The notes under the pieces are model-generated. The model was not told the DNA's origin and did no database searches. It worked only from the letters and a program-made list of their open reading frames with translations. A DNA stretch of 19,214 bases, from positions 1 to 19,214 of the forward strand of contig JAYWAM010000040.1 of NCBI GenBank assembly GCA_043782425.1, read 5' to 3'. The DNA is from JAYWAM01 sp043782425. Lineage in GTDB: Bacteria > Pseudomonadota > Gammaproteobacteria > Burkholderiales > Usitatibacteraceae. Positions 7,226 through 14,426 of this stretch are shown here, piece by piece. Position 1 is the first letter of the stretch; every line of letters starts with the position of its first letter. The position numbers and the translations under genes are program-made.

Positions 7226-7543
7226 TCAAAGGAAAAACGGCGGAGCCCGGGCCGAGTAAGCCGCGATGGTCGCGGAAGAGGAAAACAGTAGCGTGGACGA
7301 AAACGACTCGCAAGTCGAAACCAGGAGGTGAAACAGCAGGGGTGTGGCGGGCAGACCGCCGCCGCTTAATTCGGCGAAATTGGCGCACTTGTCGCACGTC
7401 TTGGAATGCGGCAACTGCTTTTCCGGGTGCGTTGTATCAACGGCGGACAAATGCGACAACTCATGCAGTGTCGCCATCTGCTGCATCCCAAGGAGGCAGA
7501 GCAGGGCTACAAAGGCGATGAGATGGCGGCGCAAGACATGCAT
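7226..7543 (-). CDS. Small exported or membrane Cys/His protein, first gene of the metal cluster
   Basis: I do not recognise a named family with confidence. The 105-residue protein has an N-terminal hydrophobic segment (about 8-23) that could be a signal or anchor, followed by HELSH (27-31), more His at 39 and 46, and a CDKC pair (Cys50, Cys53). A second hydrophobic stretch (about 65-98) and a terminal ARAPPFFL follow. HxxxH plus CxxC suggests metal binding in the periplasm. The layout (short anchor, Cys/His middle, C-terminal RAPP) recalls the small DUF2946/CopL/CzcI-type proteins found beside metal-efflux or uptake genes, but that is a resemblance, not an assignment. The ATG at 7543 has no clear Shine-Dalgarno. 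It is 78 bp upstream of the barrel gene on the same strand and is probably the operon's first gene. Confidence 0.65.
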   Translation of the reverse strand: MHVLRRHLIAFVALLCLLGMQQMATLHELSHLSAVDTTHPEKQLPHSKTCDKCANFAELSGGGLPATPLLFHLLVSTCESFSSTLLFSSSATIAAYSARAPPFFL

Positions 7544-7574
7544 AAATTCAGCGGATCGATGAAGGATACGAGAT

Positions 7575-7594
7575 GTGAATCATAACTGATTACT
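7575..7594. promoter_or_regulatory. Imperfect dyad overlapping a possible minus-strand -10
   Basis: AATCA (7578-7582) and TGATT (7587-7591) form perfect arms around TAAC, with partial symmetry further out (GTGAATCA...TGATTACT). On the minus strand, TATGAT (7585-7580) would be a -10 box with a start near 7573 and a 30-nt leader to the small protein gene. The matching -35 position is poor (CGGCAG), so an activator or weak promoter is possible. It does not match a Zur box that I know. Confidence 0.35.
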
Positions 7595-7619
7595 AGCCCT
7601 CCCTGCCGCCCATCACGTC

Positions 7620-7646
7620 TTGATAGCAACTAAAACAGCGTATGAT
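7620..7646 (+). promoter_or_regulatory. Possible rarA promoter
   Basis: TTGATA (7620-7625), a 15-bp spacer and TATGAT (7641-7646) face rarA. The hexamers each differ from consensus by one base, but the spacer is shorter than the usual 16-18 bp. The predicted leader is about 90 nt. Confidence 0.35.
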
Positions 7647-7742
7647 TTCATTAGTTTTTCAATACTCAACTGCTAAAAAAACGCTCTATGCGCCTGCGCT
7701 TAATTGCCCACGGCGCGGCGTGCTAAGCCCACTGGATTGTTT

Positions 7743-9062
7743 GTGACCGATCTTTTCACCCCCCAGCCCAATGCCCCGCTTGCCGAGCGTCTGCGTCCGC
7801 AATCCATCGCCGATGTGGTGGGGCAGTCGCACTTGCTGGGCGAGGGCAAGCCGTTGTGGCTGGCGTTCCGCTCGGGCAAGCCGCATTCGATGATACTGTG
7901 GGGGCCGCCCGGAGTGGGCAAGACCACGCTGGCGCGTTTGATGGCGCACGGATTCAATGCCGATTTTATTGCGCTTTCCGCGGTGCTTTCCGGCGTGAAG
8001 GATATTCGTGACGCGGTCGAACAGGCCAAGCTGAACGTCGCGCAATATGGCCGTGCGACCATCTTGTTTGTCGATGAGGTGCACCGTTTCAACAAGGCGC
8101 AGCAGGATGCATTTTTGCCTTTCGTCGAATCGGGGCTGCTCACCTTCATCGGCGCGACCACGGAGAATCCGTCGTTTGAAGTGAACAACGCCTTGCTGTC
8201 GCGCGCTGCGGTGTATGTGCTCAATAGTCTTACCGAGGAAGACCTGGGCACACTCCTCAAGCGCGCGCTGGCGACGGCGTTGCCGCACCTGTTGCTTGAT
8301 GAGGCGGCGCAGGCGCGGCTGATCGGTTTGGCCGATGGCGATGGCAGGCGCTTGCTCAATCTTGTCGAGCAGGTAAGCAGCGCCGCGGCGATGGCGCAAC
8401 GTGACAGCGTCGATGAAGCTTTCGTTGCTGATACCGTGACGCGCGGCGCCAAACGCTTTGATAAGGGCGGCGACAATTTCTATGACCAGATCTCGGCGCT
8501 GCACAAGTCGGTGCGTGGTTCTGATCCCGATGCCGCCCTGTATTGGTTTTGCCGCATGCTCGATGGGGGCGCCGACGCACGCTACTTGTCGCGCCGCATG
8601 ATCCGCATGGCGTCCGAGGATGTCGGGCTGGCTGACCCGCGTGCTCTCGAAATCACCCTGAATGCCGCCGAGGTGTACGAAAGACTCGGTCCACCCGAGG
8701 GCGAATTGGCGTTGGCGCAGGCAGTGATCTATCTCGCCGTGGCGGCAAAATCCAATGCGGTTTATGTGGCATACAACCAGGTGCGCGCATTTATTGCCGA
8801 CGATGAATCGCGTCCGGTGCCGCTGCACATACGCAATGCCCCCACCAAGCTGATGAAAAACCTCGGTTTCGGCAAGGAATATCGCTATGCGCACGACGAG
8901 GGCGAGGCCTATGCGGCGGGTGAGAATTATTTTCCCGAGGGTATGGGGCGGCCCGAGTATTACCGGCCCACAGAGCGCGGGTTGGAAGCGAAAATCCGCG
9001 AGAAACTTGCGCACCTCAAGGCCCTCGATGCACAATACCGGCAAAAGACCGGCAAGAAATAA
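7743..9062 (+). CDS. rarA: RarA (MgsA), replication-associated recombination AAA+ ATPase
   Basis: RarA is a clamp-loader-like AAA+ ATPase acting at stalled replication forks with SSB and RecA. From the GTG at 7743 the protein has 439 residues, matching the family. Walker A GPPGVGKT is at 54-61, Walker B LFVDEVHRF ends near 115 (Asp111-Glu112), sensor GATTENPSF at 137-145, and the arginine finger in LLSR (151-154). The C-terminal MgsA tetramerisation region contains RMASEDVGLADPRAL and the GRPEYYRPTERG tail. I chose GTG because it gives the typical MTDLFTPQPNAPLAERLRP start; earlier TTG codons at 7704 and 7737 are possible. No strong Shine-Dalgarno is seen. rarA-serS adjacency is usual in proteobacteria; lolA, often upstream, is missing and the metal cluster lies there instead. 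Confidence 0.94.
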   Translation: MTDLFTPQPNAPLAERLRPQSIADVVGQSHLLGEGKPLWLAFRSGKPHSMILWGPPGVGKTTLARLMAHGFNADFIALSAVLSGVKDIRDAVEQAKLNVAQYGRATILFVDEVHRFNKAQQDAFLPFVESGLLTFIGATTENPSFEVNNALLSRAAVYVLNSLTEEDLGTLLKRALATALPHLLLDEAAQARLIGLADGDGRRLLNLVEQVSSAAAMAQRDSVDEAFVADTVTRGAKRFDKGGDNFYDQISALHKSVRGSDPDAALYWFCRMLDGGADARYLSRRMIRMASEDVGLADPRALEITLNAAEVYERLGPPEGELALAQAVIYLAVAAKSNAVYVAYNQVRAFIADDESRPVPLHIRNAPTKLMKNLGFGKEYRYAHDEGEAYAAGENYFPEGMGRPEYYRPTERGLEAKIREKLAHLKALDAQYRQKTGKK

Positions 9063-9134
9063 CTACTTTTATTCATACATTCGCTTCCTCTGCCTGTCGC
9101 TTCCGCTGAGCGGGACGCCATTTATTTATCGCCC

Positions 9135-9171
9135 CTCACCCTAACCCTCTCCCCAAAGACGGGGAGAGGGG
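9135..9171. repeat. REP-like palindrome between rarA and serS, possible rarA terminator
   Basis: A perfect 10-bp stem, CCCTCTCCCC (9145-9154) with GGGGAGAGGG (9161-9170), has a 6-nt loop and is preceded by CCCTCACCCTAA. It shares its core with the repeats at 1680-1764 and 14103-14122. A run of seven T follows at about 9176-9182, so it could also stop rarA transcription, although the gap from stem to T-run is longer than usual. Confidence 0.75.
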
Positions 9172-9203
9172 ATGCATTTTTTTGAAAGCTTCAAGGAATT
9201 AAC

Positions 9204-10499
9204 ATGCTCGACATTCAACTATTAAGAAAAGACCTTTCCAATGTCATCGCACGACTGGAGAGACGCCACAAATATATATTTCCGAGAGAGGAATTTGAAC
9301 ATCTCGAAGCACAAAGAAAGGTTGTACAGACAGAATCGGAGGCTCTTTCAGCCAAAGCTAATGCTTATTCCAAGGAGTTTGGTTTTAATAGATCGAAGGG
9401 CCTGCCGACTGATTCTTTACTCGCCAAACATTTTGGAGTTGTGGACTTAGATCCCAAAGAAAAACAACGAGAGTTAGATGTCCAATTGGCAAAAATTCAA
9501 GAACAAATGGACGCGTTACTGCGCATCATCCCCAACATCCCGCGCGCCGAAGTTCCGACAGGTAAGGATGCCAACGAAAACGTCGAGGTGCGCAATTGGG
9601 GAAGCCCCAAGACTTTTGACTTCGCAGCAAAAGATCACGTCGATGTCGGCGAGCATCTGGGCGGTCTGGACTTTGCCACCGCCGCCAAACTTTCCGGCGC
9701 GCGCTTTTCTGTGTTGCGCGGTGGTGTGGCGCGCCTGCATCGCGCGCTCGCGCAGTTCATGCTTGATGTGCATACGCGCGAGCATGGCTACACGGAAGTC
9801 TATGTGCCCTACATGGTGAGCGCCGAATGCGCTGACGATGTATCCAGCCTCAGTAAATTCAAGGACGATTTATTCAAGCTCGAAGGGCGCGACCTGTATC
9901 TCATCCCGACGGCGGAATATCCGATCACCAATTTTGTACGCGACACCATCCTCGATGCCAAAGAACTGCCTTTGAAGTTCGTCTGCCATTCGCCGTGCTT
10001 TCGTTCCGAGGCGGGCAGCTATGGCAAGGATACGCGCGGCATGATACGCCAGCACCAGTTCGACAAAGTGGAAATGGTGCAGATCGTGGCGCCGGAAAAA
10101 TCTGCCGAGGCGCACGAAGAGCTTACGTCGCACGCCGAGACAATTCTCAAAAAGCTCGAGCTGCCATTTCGCACCATGCTGCTGTGCAGCGGTGATACCG
10201 GTTTCTCTGCGGCCCAGACTTACGATCTTGAAGTCTGGCTGCCGGGACAAAATACTTATCGTGAGATTTCGTCGTGCTCGAACTTTGAAGCCTTCCAGGC
10301 GCGCCGCATGCAGGCGCGCTTTCGCAATGCGCAGGGCAAGACCGAATTGGTGCACACCGTCAACGGTTCCGGCCTGGCAGTGGGGCGCACGCTAGTGGCA
10401 ATTCTGGAAAACTACCAGAACGCTGATGGCAGCGTGAGTATTCCGGCGGTGCTGGCGCCGTACATGGGCGGCGTGATGACGCTTGAGGTCAAGCAATAG
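9204..10499 (+). CDS. serS: Seryl-tRNA synthetase with compositionally distinct N-terminal arm
   Basis: SerRS charges tRNA-Ser (and tRNA-Sec) with serine. The 431-residue length is normal. The N-terminal coiled-coil arm that grips the tRNA long variable arm spans about residues 1-110. The class II catalytic core follows, with TAE (236-238), motif 2 around FRSEAGSYGKDTRGMIRQHQ (266-285) and motif 3 NGSGLAVGRTLVAI (387-400). The ATG at 9204 has AAGGA 7 nt upstream. The first ~300 bp are about 42% GC with AT-rich codons (AAA, GAA, ATA, TTT), whereas the next few hundred bp are 60-65%. The switch near 9500-9530 falls at the domain boundary and suggests that the arm was replaced by recombination. 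The core is intact, so the enzyme should be active. Confidence 0.95.
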   Translation: MLDIQLLRKDLSNVIARLERRHKYIFPREEFEHLEAQRKVVQTESEALSAKANAYSKEFGFNRSKGLPTDSLLAKHFGVVDLDPKEKQRELDVQLAKIQEQMDALLRIIPNIPRAEVPTGKDANENVEVRNWGSPKTFDFAAKDHVDVGEHLGGLDFATAAKLSGARFSVLRGGVARLHRALAQFMLDVHTREHGYTEVYVPYMVSAECADDVSSLSKFKDDLFKLEGRDLYLIPTAEYPITNFVRDTILDAKELPLKFVCHSPCFRSEAGSYGKDTRGMIRQHQFDKVEMVQIVAPEKSAEAHEELTSHAETILKKLELPFRTMLLCSGDTGFSAAQTYDLEVWLPGQNTYREISSCSNFEAFQARRMQARFRNAQGKTELVHTVNGSGLAVGRTLVAILENYQNADGSVSIPAVLAPYMGGVMTLEVKQ

Positions 10500-10544
10500 C
10501 AGGGCGTCCGATTAAATGGCAATATTTCTTCCAATAAAAGCATT

Positions 10545-10626
10545 CTCGCGTCAAGACGCAAAGACGCCAAGAAAAGCAAAATAAAGAATGAGCTTAAGAC
10601 TTTGCGTCTTGGCGTCTTGGCGCGAG
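10545..10626. repeat. Long inverted repeat made of octamer units between serS and the phosphatase gene
   Basis: Left arm 10545-10571 and right arm 10600-10626 are inverted repeats matching at 24 of 27 positions, with a 28-nt AT-rich loop. Each arm is internally periodic with three 8-nt units such as CGTCAAGA, CGCAAAGA and CGCCAAGA. A T-rich stretch (10629-10643) follows the right arm, so it may end serS transcription. It is unrelated in sequence to the CCCTCTCCC palindromes. No coding potential is evident across 10500-10701. Confidence 0.85.
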
Positions 10627-10701
10627 TCGCTTTCTCTTTTTTTGTGTGATTCCGTATGGCAAGCCCGCTCCTGTTTTTAACGCGCATCGGAATAAGCTGC
10701 G

Positions 10702-11346
10702 ATGACTGTAAGCGACATGACTGAACTCATTATCGTGCGCCACGGCCAGACCGAATGGAACCGTGCATCGCGCATACAGGGTTACCGCGATAGCGCGCTC
10801 ACTGATGACGGCCTTGCGCAGGCGCGGGCGCTGGCTGTGCGCCTGGCAGGTGAATCTTTCGCCGCTTTGCTCAGCAGCGACTTGGGCCGCGCCGCGTCCA
10901 CAGCGGGCATTATTGCCGAGCACACTGGTCATCGCGTGCGGCTTGAGCCGTCACTGCGTGAGCGCAACTATGGCGTACTGGAAGGTCTCACGCGCGAGGA
11001 GTTTCGCCTTCACAGCCCCGATGCGGCGCAGCGTTACGCTAGCCGCGATCCCGATTTCATCATTCCCGGTGGAGAAAGCCAGCGCGAATTCGTGGCGCGC
11101 GTAGTCGCTGCCTTCAATGCACTGGCCGATGAGTTTCACGGGCAACGGATTGTGGTGGTGTCGCACGGCGGCGTGCTGGCGGCCTTGCATCGCCACGTCG
11201 CCGACCTGCCGCTAGATGCGCCGCGCACCTTGCCTCTGCCCAATGCGGGTTACAACATATTTATCCGCAGCCAGGGGCAGTGGGCTATGCAGCGCTGGGG
11301 CGATACCGCGCATCTCGATGAGCAGGACGTGTTTAGCGAAGTCTGA
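10702..11346 (+). CDS. Histidine phosphatase family protein (phosphoglycerate mutase-like)
   Basis: This 214-residue cytosolic protein belongs to the branch-1 histidine phosphatase superfamily. The phosphoryl-accepting RHG is at 13-15 (RHGQTEWN, His14). The second Arg lies in SSDLGRAAST (Arg63), the acid in LRERNYG (Glu87), and the second catalytic His in VSHGGVLA (His155). All core residues are present. The family includes cofactor-dependent mutases, GpmB-like phosphatases and CobC; the sequence alone does not choose between them, and the short length without mutase insertions favours a phosphatase. An in-frame ATG at 10717 is an alternative start that places RHG closer to the N-terminus. 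It converges on mltF with a 22-bp T-rich gap. Confidence 0.88.
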   Translation: MTVSDMTELIIVRHGQTEWNRASRIQGYRDSALTDDGLAQARALAVRLAGESFAALLSSDLGRAASTAGIIAEHTGHRVRLEPSLRERNYGVLEGLTREEFRLHSPDAAQRYASRDPDFIIPGGESQREFVARVVAAFNALADEFHGQRIVVVSHGGVLAALHRHVADLPLDAPRTLPLPNAGYNIFIRSQGQWAMQRWGDTAHLDEQDVFSEV

Positions 11347-11368
11347 GTTTGTTTTTTTGACGTTGTCA

Positions 11369-12832
11369 TTATTCTGATTTATTTGTATCCACTACCGCAT
11401 ACACCTTGAACATCGGCATGTGCGGCTTTTCGAGTCGTGCGAGTATGTCGTAGTAGTTACGCACGCTTTCAACAAAGCTCACGGCCTCGTCGCCCCTGGC
11501 AAATCCGTGTTTGAGCGTGTCGTGATATTCCGCGTTGCGCAGCAGCGGATAGGCCTTGCGCACGTCAAGCCACGAATCGGCATTTAATTTAAGACGCTGC
11601 GTCAGAATGCGCGCGTCCTCGAGATGTCCGTAGCCTTGATTGTAGGCGGCCAGCGCCAGCCAGGTGCGGTCCGGTTCAGGAATGCGCGGCGGGATGGTGT
11701 CACGCAGCAAGGCCAGATATTTTGCGCCGCCGAGTATGCTTTCGCGCGCATCGAGACGGTTTTTTATTTTCATGCGATCCGCCGTATCCTCGGTGAGCAT
11801 CATGATGCCGCGCACACCCGTTGGCGACGTGGCAAGCGCGTCCCAGTGCGACTCCTGATAGCCGATTGCGGCAAGCAGGCGCCACTCAATTCCCGAGATT
11901 TCCTGGGCTTCATGAAACAGCGGTCTGAGCTTGGGTAGCGCGCTCTGAATTTTTTCCAGAATAGCTTCCGAATCGATCGCTTGAATCCTTCCAGTGTGTC
12001 CAAAATAGCGATCTTGCAAGCGCGCCAGTGCGCCGTTGCGCTTCACTTTCTCGAAGAAAAGAATGGCGCTTTCCATGAGGTCGGCGTCCGCAACAGGGGA
12101 AAACACCCAAGCCACTTTCATCTCGCGCCCGACGTTAAAAGCCGTAGCAAGATCAGGGTGCAGCCGTCTGCTGACGGCAAAGGCCATCGTATCAGCAATC
12201 GCAAAATCGGCTTCCCCGGAATCGACGCGCGTTAGCAACTGATCCTGGTCGCTCTCATGCGGCAAAACGTCAAGCATGATGCCCGGATAAGTGCCCTTCA
12301 GGTCGCGTAATATATCGTGCGCGGGCGTTTCGGCGATAACGGCGATTTTCTTGCCTAGCGCTTCATTGAGGGTGCGGGGTTTATTGTCGGCGCCGGGATA
12401 AATGATTTGATACTGGATTGATCTGTAGCTCGGGCCGAAAGCAAAACGTGCGCGCAGCTCGTCAGTTTGTGCGATGCCTGCGGCGGCGAGATGCCCGCGT
12501 CCTTTTGCCAACTCCTCGATCAGCTTGGCGTAGCTGGGAAGGACTATGAAGCGGGATTTGATGCCGAGTTCACGCGCGAATAGTACGGCAAGATCATGCT
12601 CGTACCCGGCAAAACTTTCGTCGCTTTCGTTCGAGTAAGCGCCGGGCGCATCATGCAAGGTGGTGGGGCCGCGCACGGTAAGGATCACCAGCTCGCCGCT
12701 GTCGCGTGGCGCGCGCAAAGGACTGCGCAACCAGTCCGGAAGGTTAGGCAAATCGCAACCGGACAGCAGCATCGCTGCAATTAAGATGGCACCAAAAGCG
12801 CGCATGGGGGAATTCTGTCCAAATCTACGCAT
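11369..12832 (-). CDS. mltF: MltF, membrane-bound lytic murein transglycosylase F
   Basis: MltF cleaves peptidoglycan glycan strands to 1,6-anhydromuropeptides at the outer membrane. The 487-residue protein starts with a lipoprotein signal whose lipobox LSGC places the acylated Cys at 26. An SBP_bac_3-like regulatory domain spans roughly 47-275 (AGYEHDLAVLFARELG, GIAQTDELRARFAFGPSY). A goose-lysozyme-like SLT domain follows from about 305, with catalytic Glu327 in GYQESHWD, GVRGIMMLT (339-347) and AAYNQGYGHL (395-404). This two-domain order is diagnostic of MltF. The ATG at 12832 is used; an in-frame ATG at 12805 would give a shorter signal peptide that is still functional. It is divergent from ispD across 94 bp. 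Confidence 0.95.
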   Translation of the reverse strand: MRRFGQNSPMRAFGAILIAAMLLSGCDLPNLPDWLRSPLRAPRDSGELVILTVRGPTTLHDAPGAYSNESDESFAGYEHDLAVLFARELGIKSRFIVLPSYAKLIEELAKGRGHLAAAGIAQTDELRARFAFGPSYRSIQYQIIYPGADNKPRTLNEALGKKIAVIAETPAHDILRDLKGTYPGIMLDVLPHESDQDQLLTRVDSGEADFAIADTMAFAVSRRLHPDLATAFNVGREMKVAWVFSPVADADLMESAILFFEKVKRNGALARLQDRYFGHTGRIQAIDSEAILEKIQSALPKLRPLFHEAQEISGIEWRLLAAIGYQESHWDALATSPTGVRGIMMLTEDTADRMKIKNRLDARESILGGAKYLALLRDTIPPRIPEPDRTWLALAAYNQGYGHLEDARILTQRLKLNADSWLDVRKAYPLLRNAEYHDTLKHGFARGDEAVSFVESVRNYYDILARLEKPHMPMFKVYAVVDTNKSE

Positions 12833-12926
12833 GCTGTCTACTCATTTACCCGCCGCGCCTTGTGTTGACCCTTAAGGCGCGCGCAAGAAAATCAGCGATA
12901 ATGTGCGCACGCAACGTCTACACACT

Positions 12927-13619
12927 ATGCCCAACAAAATTATTGCTCTCGTACCTGCTGCCGGCCTGGGCGCCCGCCTTGGCGAGGTCTTGCCCAAGCA
13001 GTACCTGGATGTCAACGGTTTTCCCATGATTTACCACGCGCTGACAGCGCTCGCCGCAGTGAAGCGCATCAACCGGCTGATCGTCATTCTTGCGCCTGGC
13101 GATGTGCACTGGCGGCGCTTCGATTGGAGCACACTCGGCGACAGGCTTGAGGTATTGCACAGCGGCGGAGAAAACCGCGCGCAAAGCGTAGCGAATGGAC
13201 TGGAGTTTCTGGCAAGCGTGGCGGCAGAGGACGATTGGATCATGGTGCACGATGCGGCGCGCCCGTGCATCCGTATTGAGCTGATAGAACGTTTTCTCGA
13301 TGAATTACAGCACGATCCGGTCGGCGGCTTGCTCGCCTTGCCGTTGAGCGATACCGTCAAGGCGGCAGACCCATCCTTGCGCGTGGCGCGCACCGTGCCG
13401 CGCGAAGGTCTGTGGCGTGCGCAGACGCCGCAGATGTTTCGTTTTGGCATGTTGCGCAAAGCGCTTAGCAAAATGCCGCAGGCCAGCGATGATGCGCAAG
13501 CCATAGAGGCGCTAGGCCACGCGCCCAAGCTGGTGGCGGGAGAAAGCGCCAACCTGAAGGTGACATTCGCTGCGGATCTGACGCTGGCGCGCCTTATGCT
13601 AAGAGGTGATAAGACATGA
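12927..13619 (+). CDS. ispD: IspD, 2-C-methyl-D-erythritol 4-phosphate cytidylyltransferase
   Basis: IspD makes CDP-methylerythritol from MEP and CTP, the third step of the MEP isoprenoid pathway. From the ATG at 12927 it has 230 residues, the normal size. Motifs: nucleotide-binding PAAGLGARLG (10-19), KQY (24-26), GGENRAQSV (80-88), VHDAARP (107-113), SDTVK (141-145) and RTVPREGLWRAQTPQMF (155-171). The usual TDDA is SDDA here, and the usual PEDL near the end is AADL; neither change touches the CTP site that I can identify. A GTG at 12903 would add eight unrelated residues and is less likely. The stop overlaps the ispF start by 4 bp. Confidence 0.95.
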   Translation: MPNKIIALVPAAGLGARLGEVLPKQYLDVNGFPMIYHALTALAAVKRINRLIVILAPGDVHWRRFDWSTLGDRLEVLHSGGENRAQSVANGLEFLASVAAEDDWIMVHDAARPCIRIELIERFLDELQHDPVGGLLALPLSDTVKAADPSLRVARTVPREGLWRAQTPQMFRFGMLRKALSKMPQASDDAQAIEALGHAPKLVAGESANLKVTFAADLTLARLMLRGDKT

Positions 13620-14086
13620 TGCGTATCGGTCAGGGATTTGATGTACACCAGCTTGTTGCAGGCCGCAAGCTAATCATTGGCGGCGTAGAGATCGCCTTTG
13701 ATAAAGGCCTGCTCGGTCATTCCGACGCCGATGTGCTGCTGCACGCCATCTGCGATGCGCTGCTGGGCGCGGCGGCATTAGGCGATATCGGCAAGCATTT
13801 CCCCGACAGCGACGTGCGGTACAAAGGCATAGACAGCCGCGAGTTGTTGCGTGCTGTCATAGCGCTGTTAAAACAGCATGGGTTTCGGGTGAGCAATGTC
13901 GATGCAACCATCATCGCCGAGGCGCCGCGCATGGCGCCGCATATTGTGCAAATGGTAAAGAACATCGCCGCCGATCTTAACTTGCCAGAAGATCAAGTGA
14001 ACGTAAAAGCCACCACTACGGAAAAGCTGGGATTTACGGGAAGGGGCGAGGGGATTGCGGCGCAGGCAGTGTGCTTGATTTTTTAA
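13616..14086 (+). CDS. ispF: IspF, 2-C-methyl-D-erythritol 2,4-cyclodiphosphate synthase
   Basis: IspF cyclises CDP-ME 2-phosphate to MEcPP with loss of CMP and works as a homotrimer. The 156 residues include the zinc ligands Asp9 and His11 (GFDVH) and His43 (LLHAICDALLGA), with LGHSDADV (33-40) between. The late KATTTEKLGFTGRGEGIAAQA segment is the CDP-binding region. The ATG at 13616 overlaps the ispD stop (ATGA), with AGAGGTG about 7 nt upstream. The next codon is also ATG (13619) and corresponds to the usual family start. The overlap shows cotranscription with ispD, and the two enzymes are functional neighbours in the pathway. Confidence 0.96.
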   Translation: MMRIGQGFDVHQLVAGRKLIIGGVEIAFDKGLLGHSDADVLLHAICDALLGAAALGDIGKHFPDSDVRYKGIDSRELLRAVIALLKQHGFRVSNVDATIIAEAPRMAPHIVQMVKNIAADLNLPEDQVNVKATTTEKLGFTGRGEGIAAQAVCLIF

Positions 14087-14102
14087 TCCGCTTTTGGACG
14101 TT

Positions 14103-14122
14103 CCCCTCTCCCGCGAGAGGGG
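14103..14122. repeat. REP-like hairpin after ispF
   Basis: CCCCTCTC (14103-14110) pairs perfectly with GAGAGGGG (14115-14122) over a 4-nt loop and is followed by a second GAGGAGAGGG half-site. It shares the CCCTCTCCC core with two other intergenic repeats of the window. No T-run follows, so a terminator role is doubtful. Confidence 0.7.
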
Positions 14123-14378
14123 CAGAGGAGAGGGTGCATATTGAAATCGCGAGCTTGTCGGACAGAGGCAAAAGCGACGATCATCGCCACCTCTACCCAC
14201 AGTGCGAAAAAGAACGCTTTTTTAAATGAGATGGTGTTTTTTTGCCTCGCGGTCTTCCTAGGCCCATGCCCTTGCCCGCAATTGCGCCGCCTGGTTCCCT
14301 AGCGTCTTGAGCCATGCCGCTGCGGCCTTTATTGAAGTAATTGATGAACACCACCGAGATAATGGCGATCAAAAGGCC

Positions 14379-14426
14379 AAAAGCGGACAACTCATGTGCT
14401 ACAAAAGCAGACAATTCATGTGCTAC
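14379..14426. repeat. 24-bp tandem duplication upstream of rpsU
   Basis: Two adjacent 24-bp copies (14379-14402 and 14403-14426) differ at two positions. Each runs from AAAAGC to CATGTGCTAC. The array ends 21 bp before the rpsU -35 box. Tandem end repeats of this type occur at termini of some insertion sequences, notably the IS21 group, so this may be an IS scar. No transposase remnant is recognisable. Confidence 0.8.

Noticed and set aside
7544..7680. Zur box upstream of the metal cluster
   Set aside because: I searched for a TGTTATA/TATAACA-type palindrome and did not find one on either strand.
7686..9044. Long minus-strand open frame of 452 codons opposite rarA
   Set aside because: It mirrors rarA, which carries complete Walker and AAA+ motifs; the antisense product is Arg/His-rich without domains, an effect of GC-biased codons.
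10545..10626. CRISPR-like array
   Set aside because: The repeats are 8-nt units within one inverted pair, with no spacers of constant length and no cas genes nearby.
12855..12880. GCGCCTT/AAGGCGC dyad around TTGACC between mltF and ispD as an operator or promoter
   Set aside because: The only -10-like box (GATAAT at 12897) is 26 bp from TTGACC, too far; the dyad is short in GC-rich DNA and could be chance.
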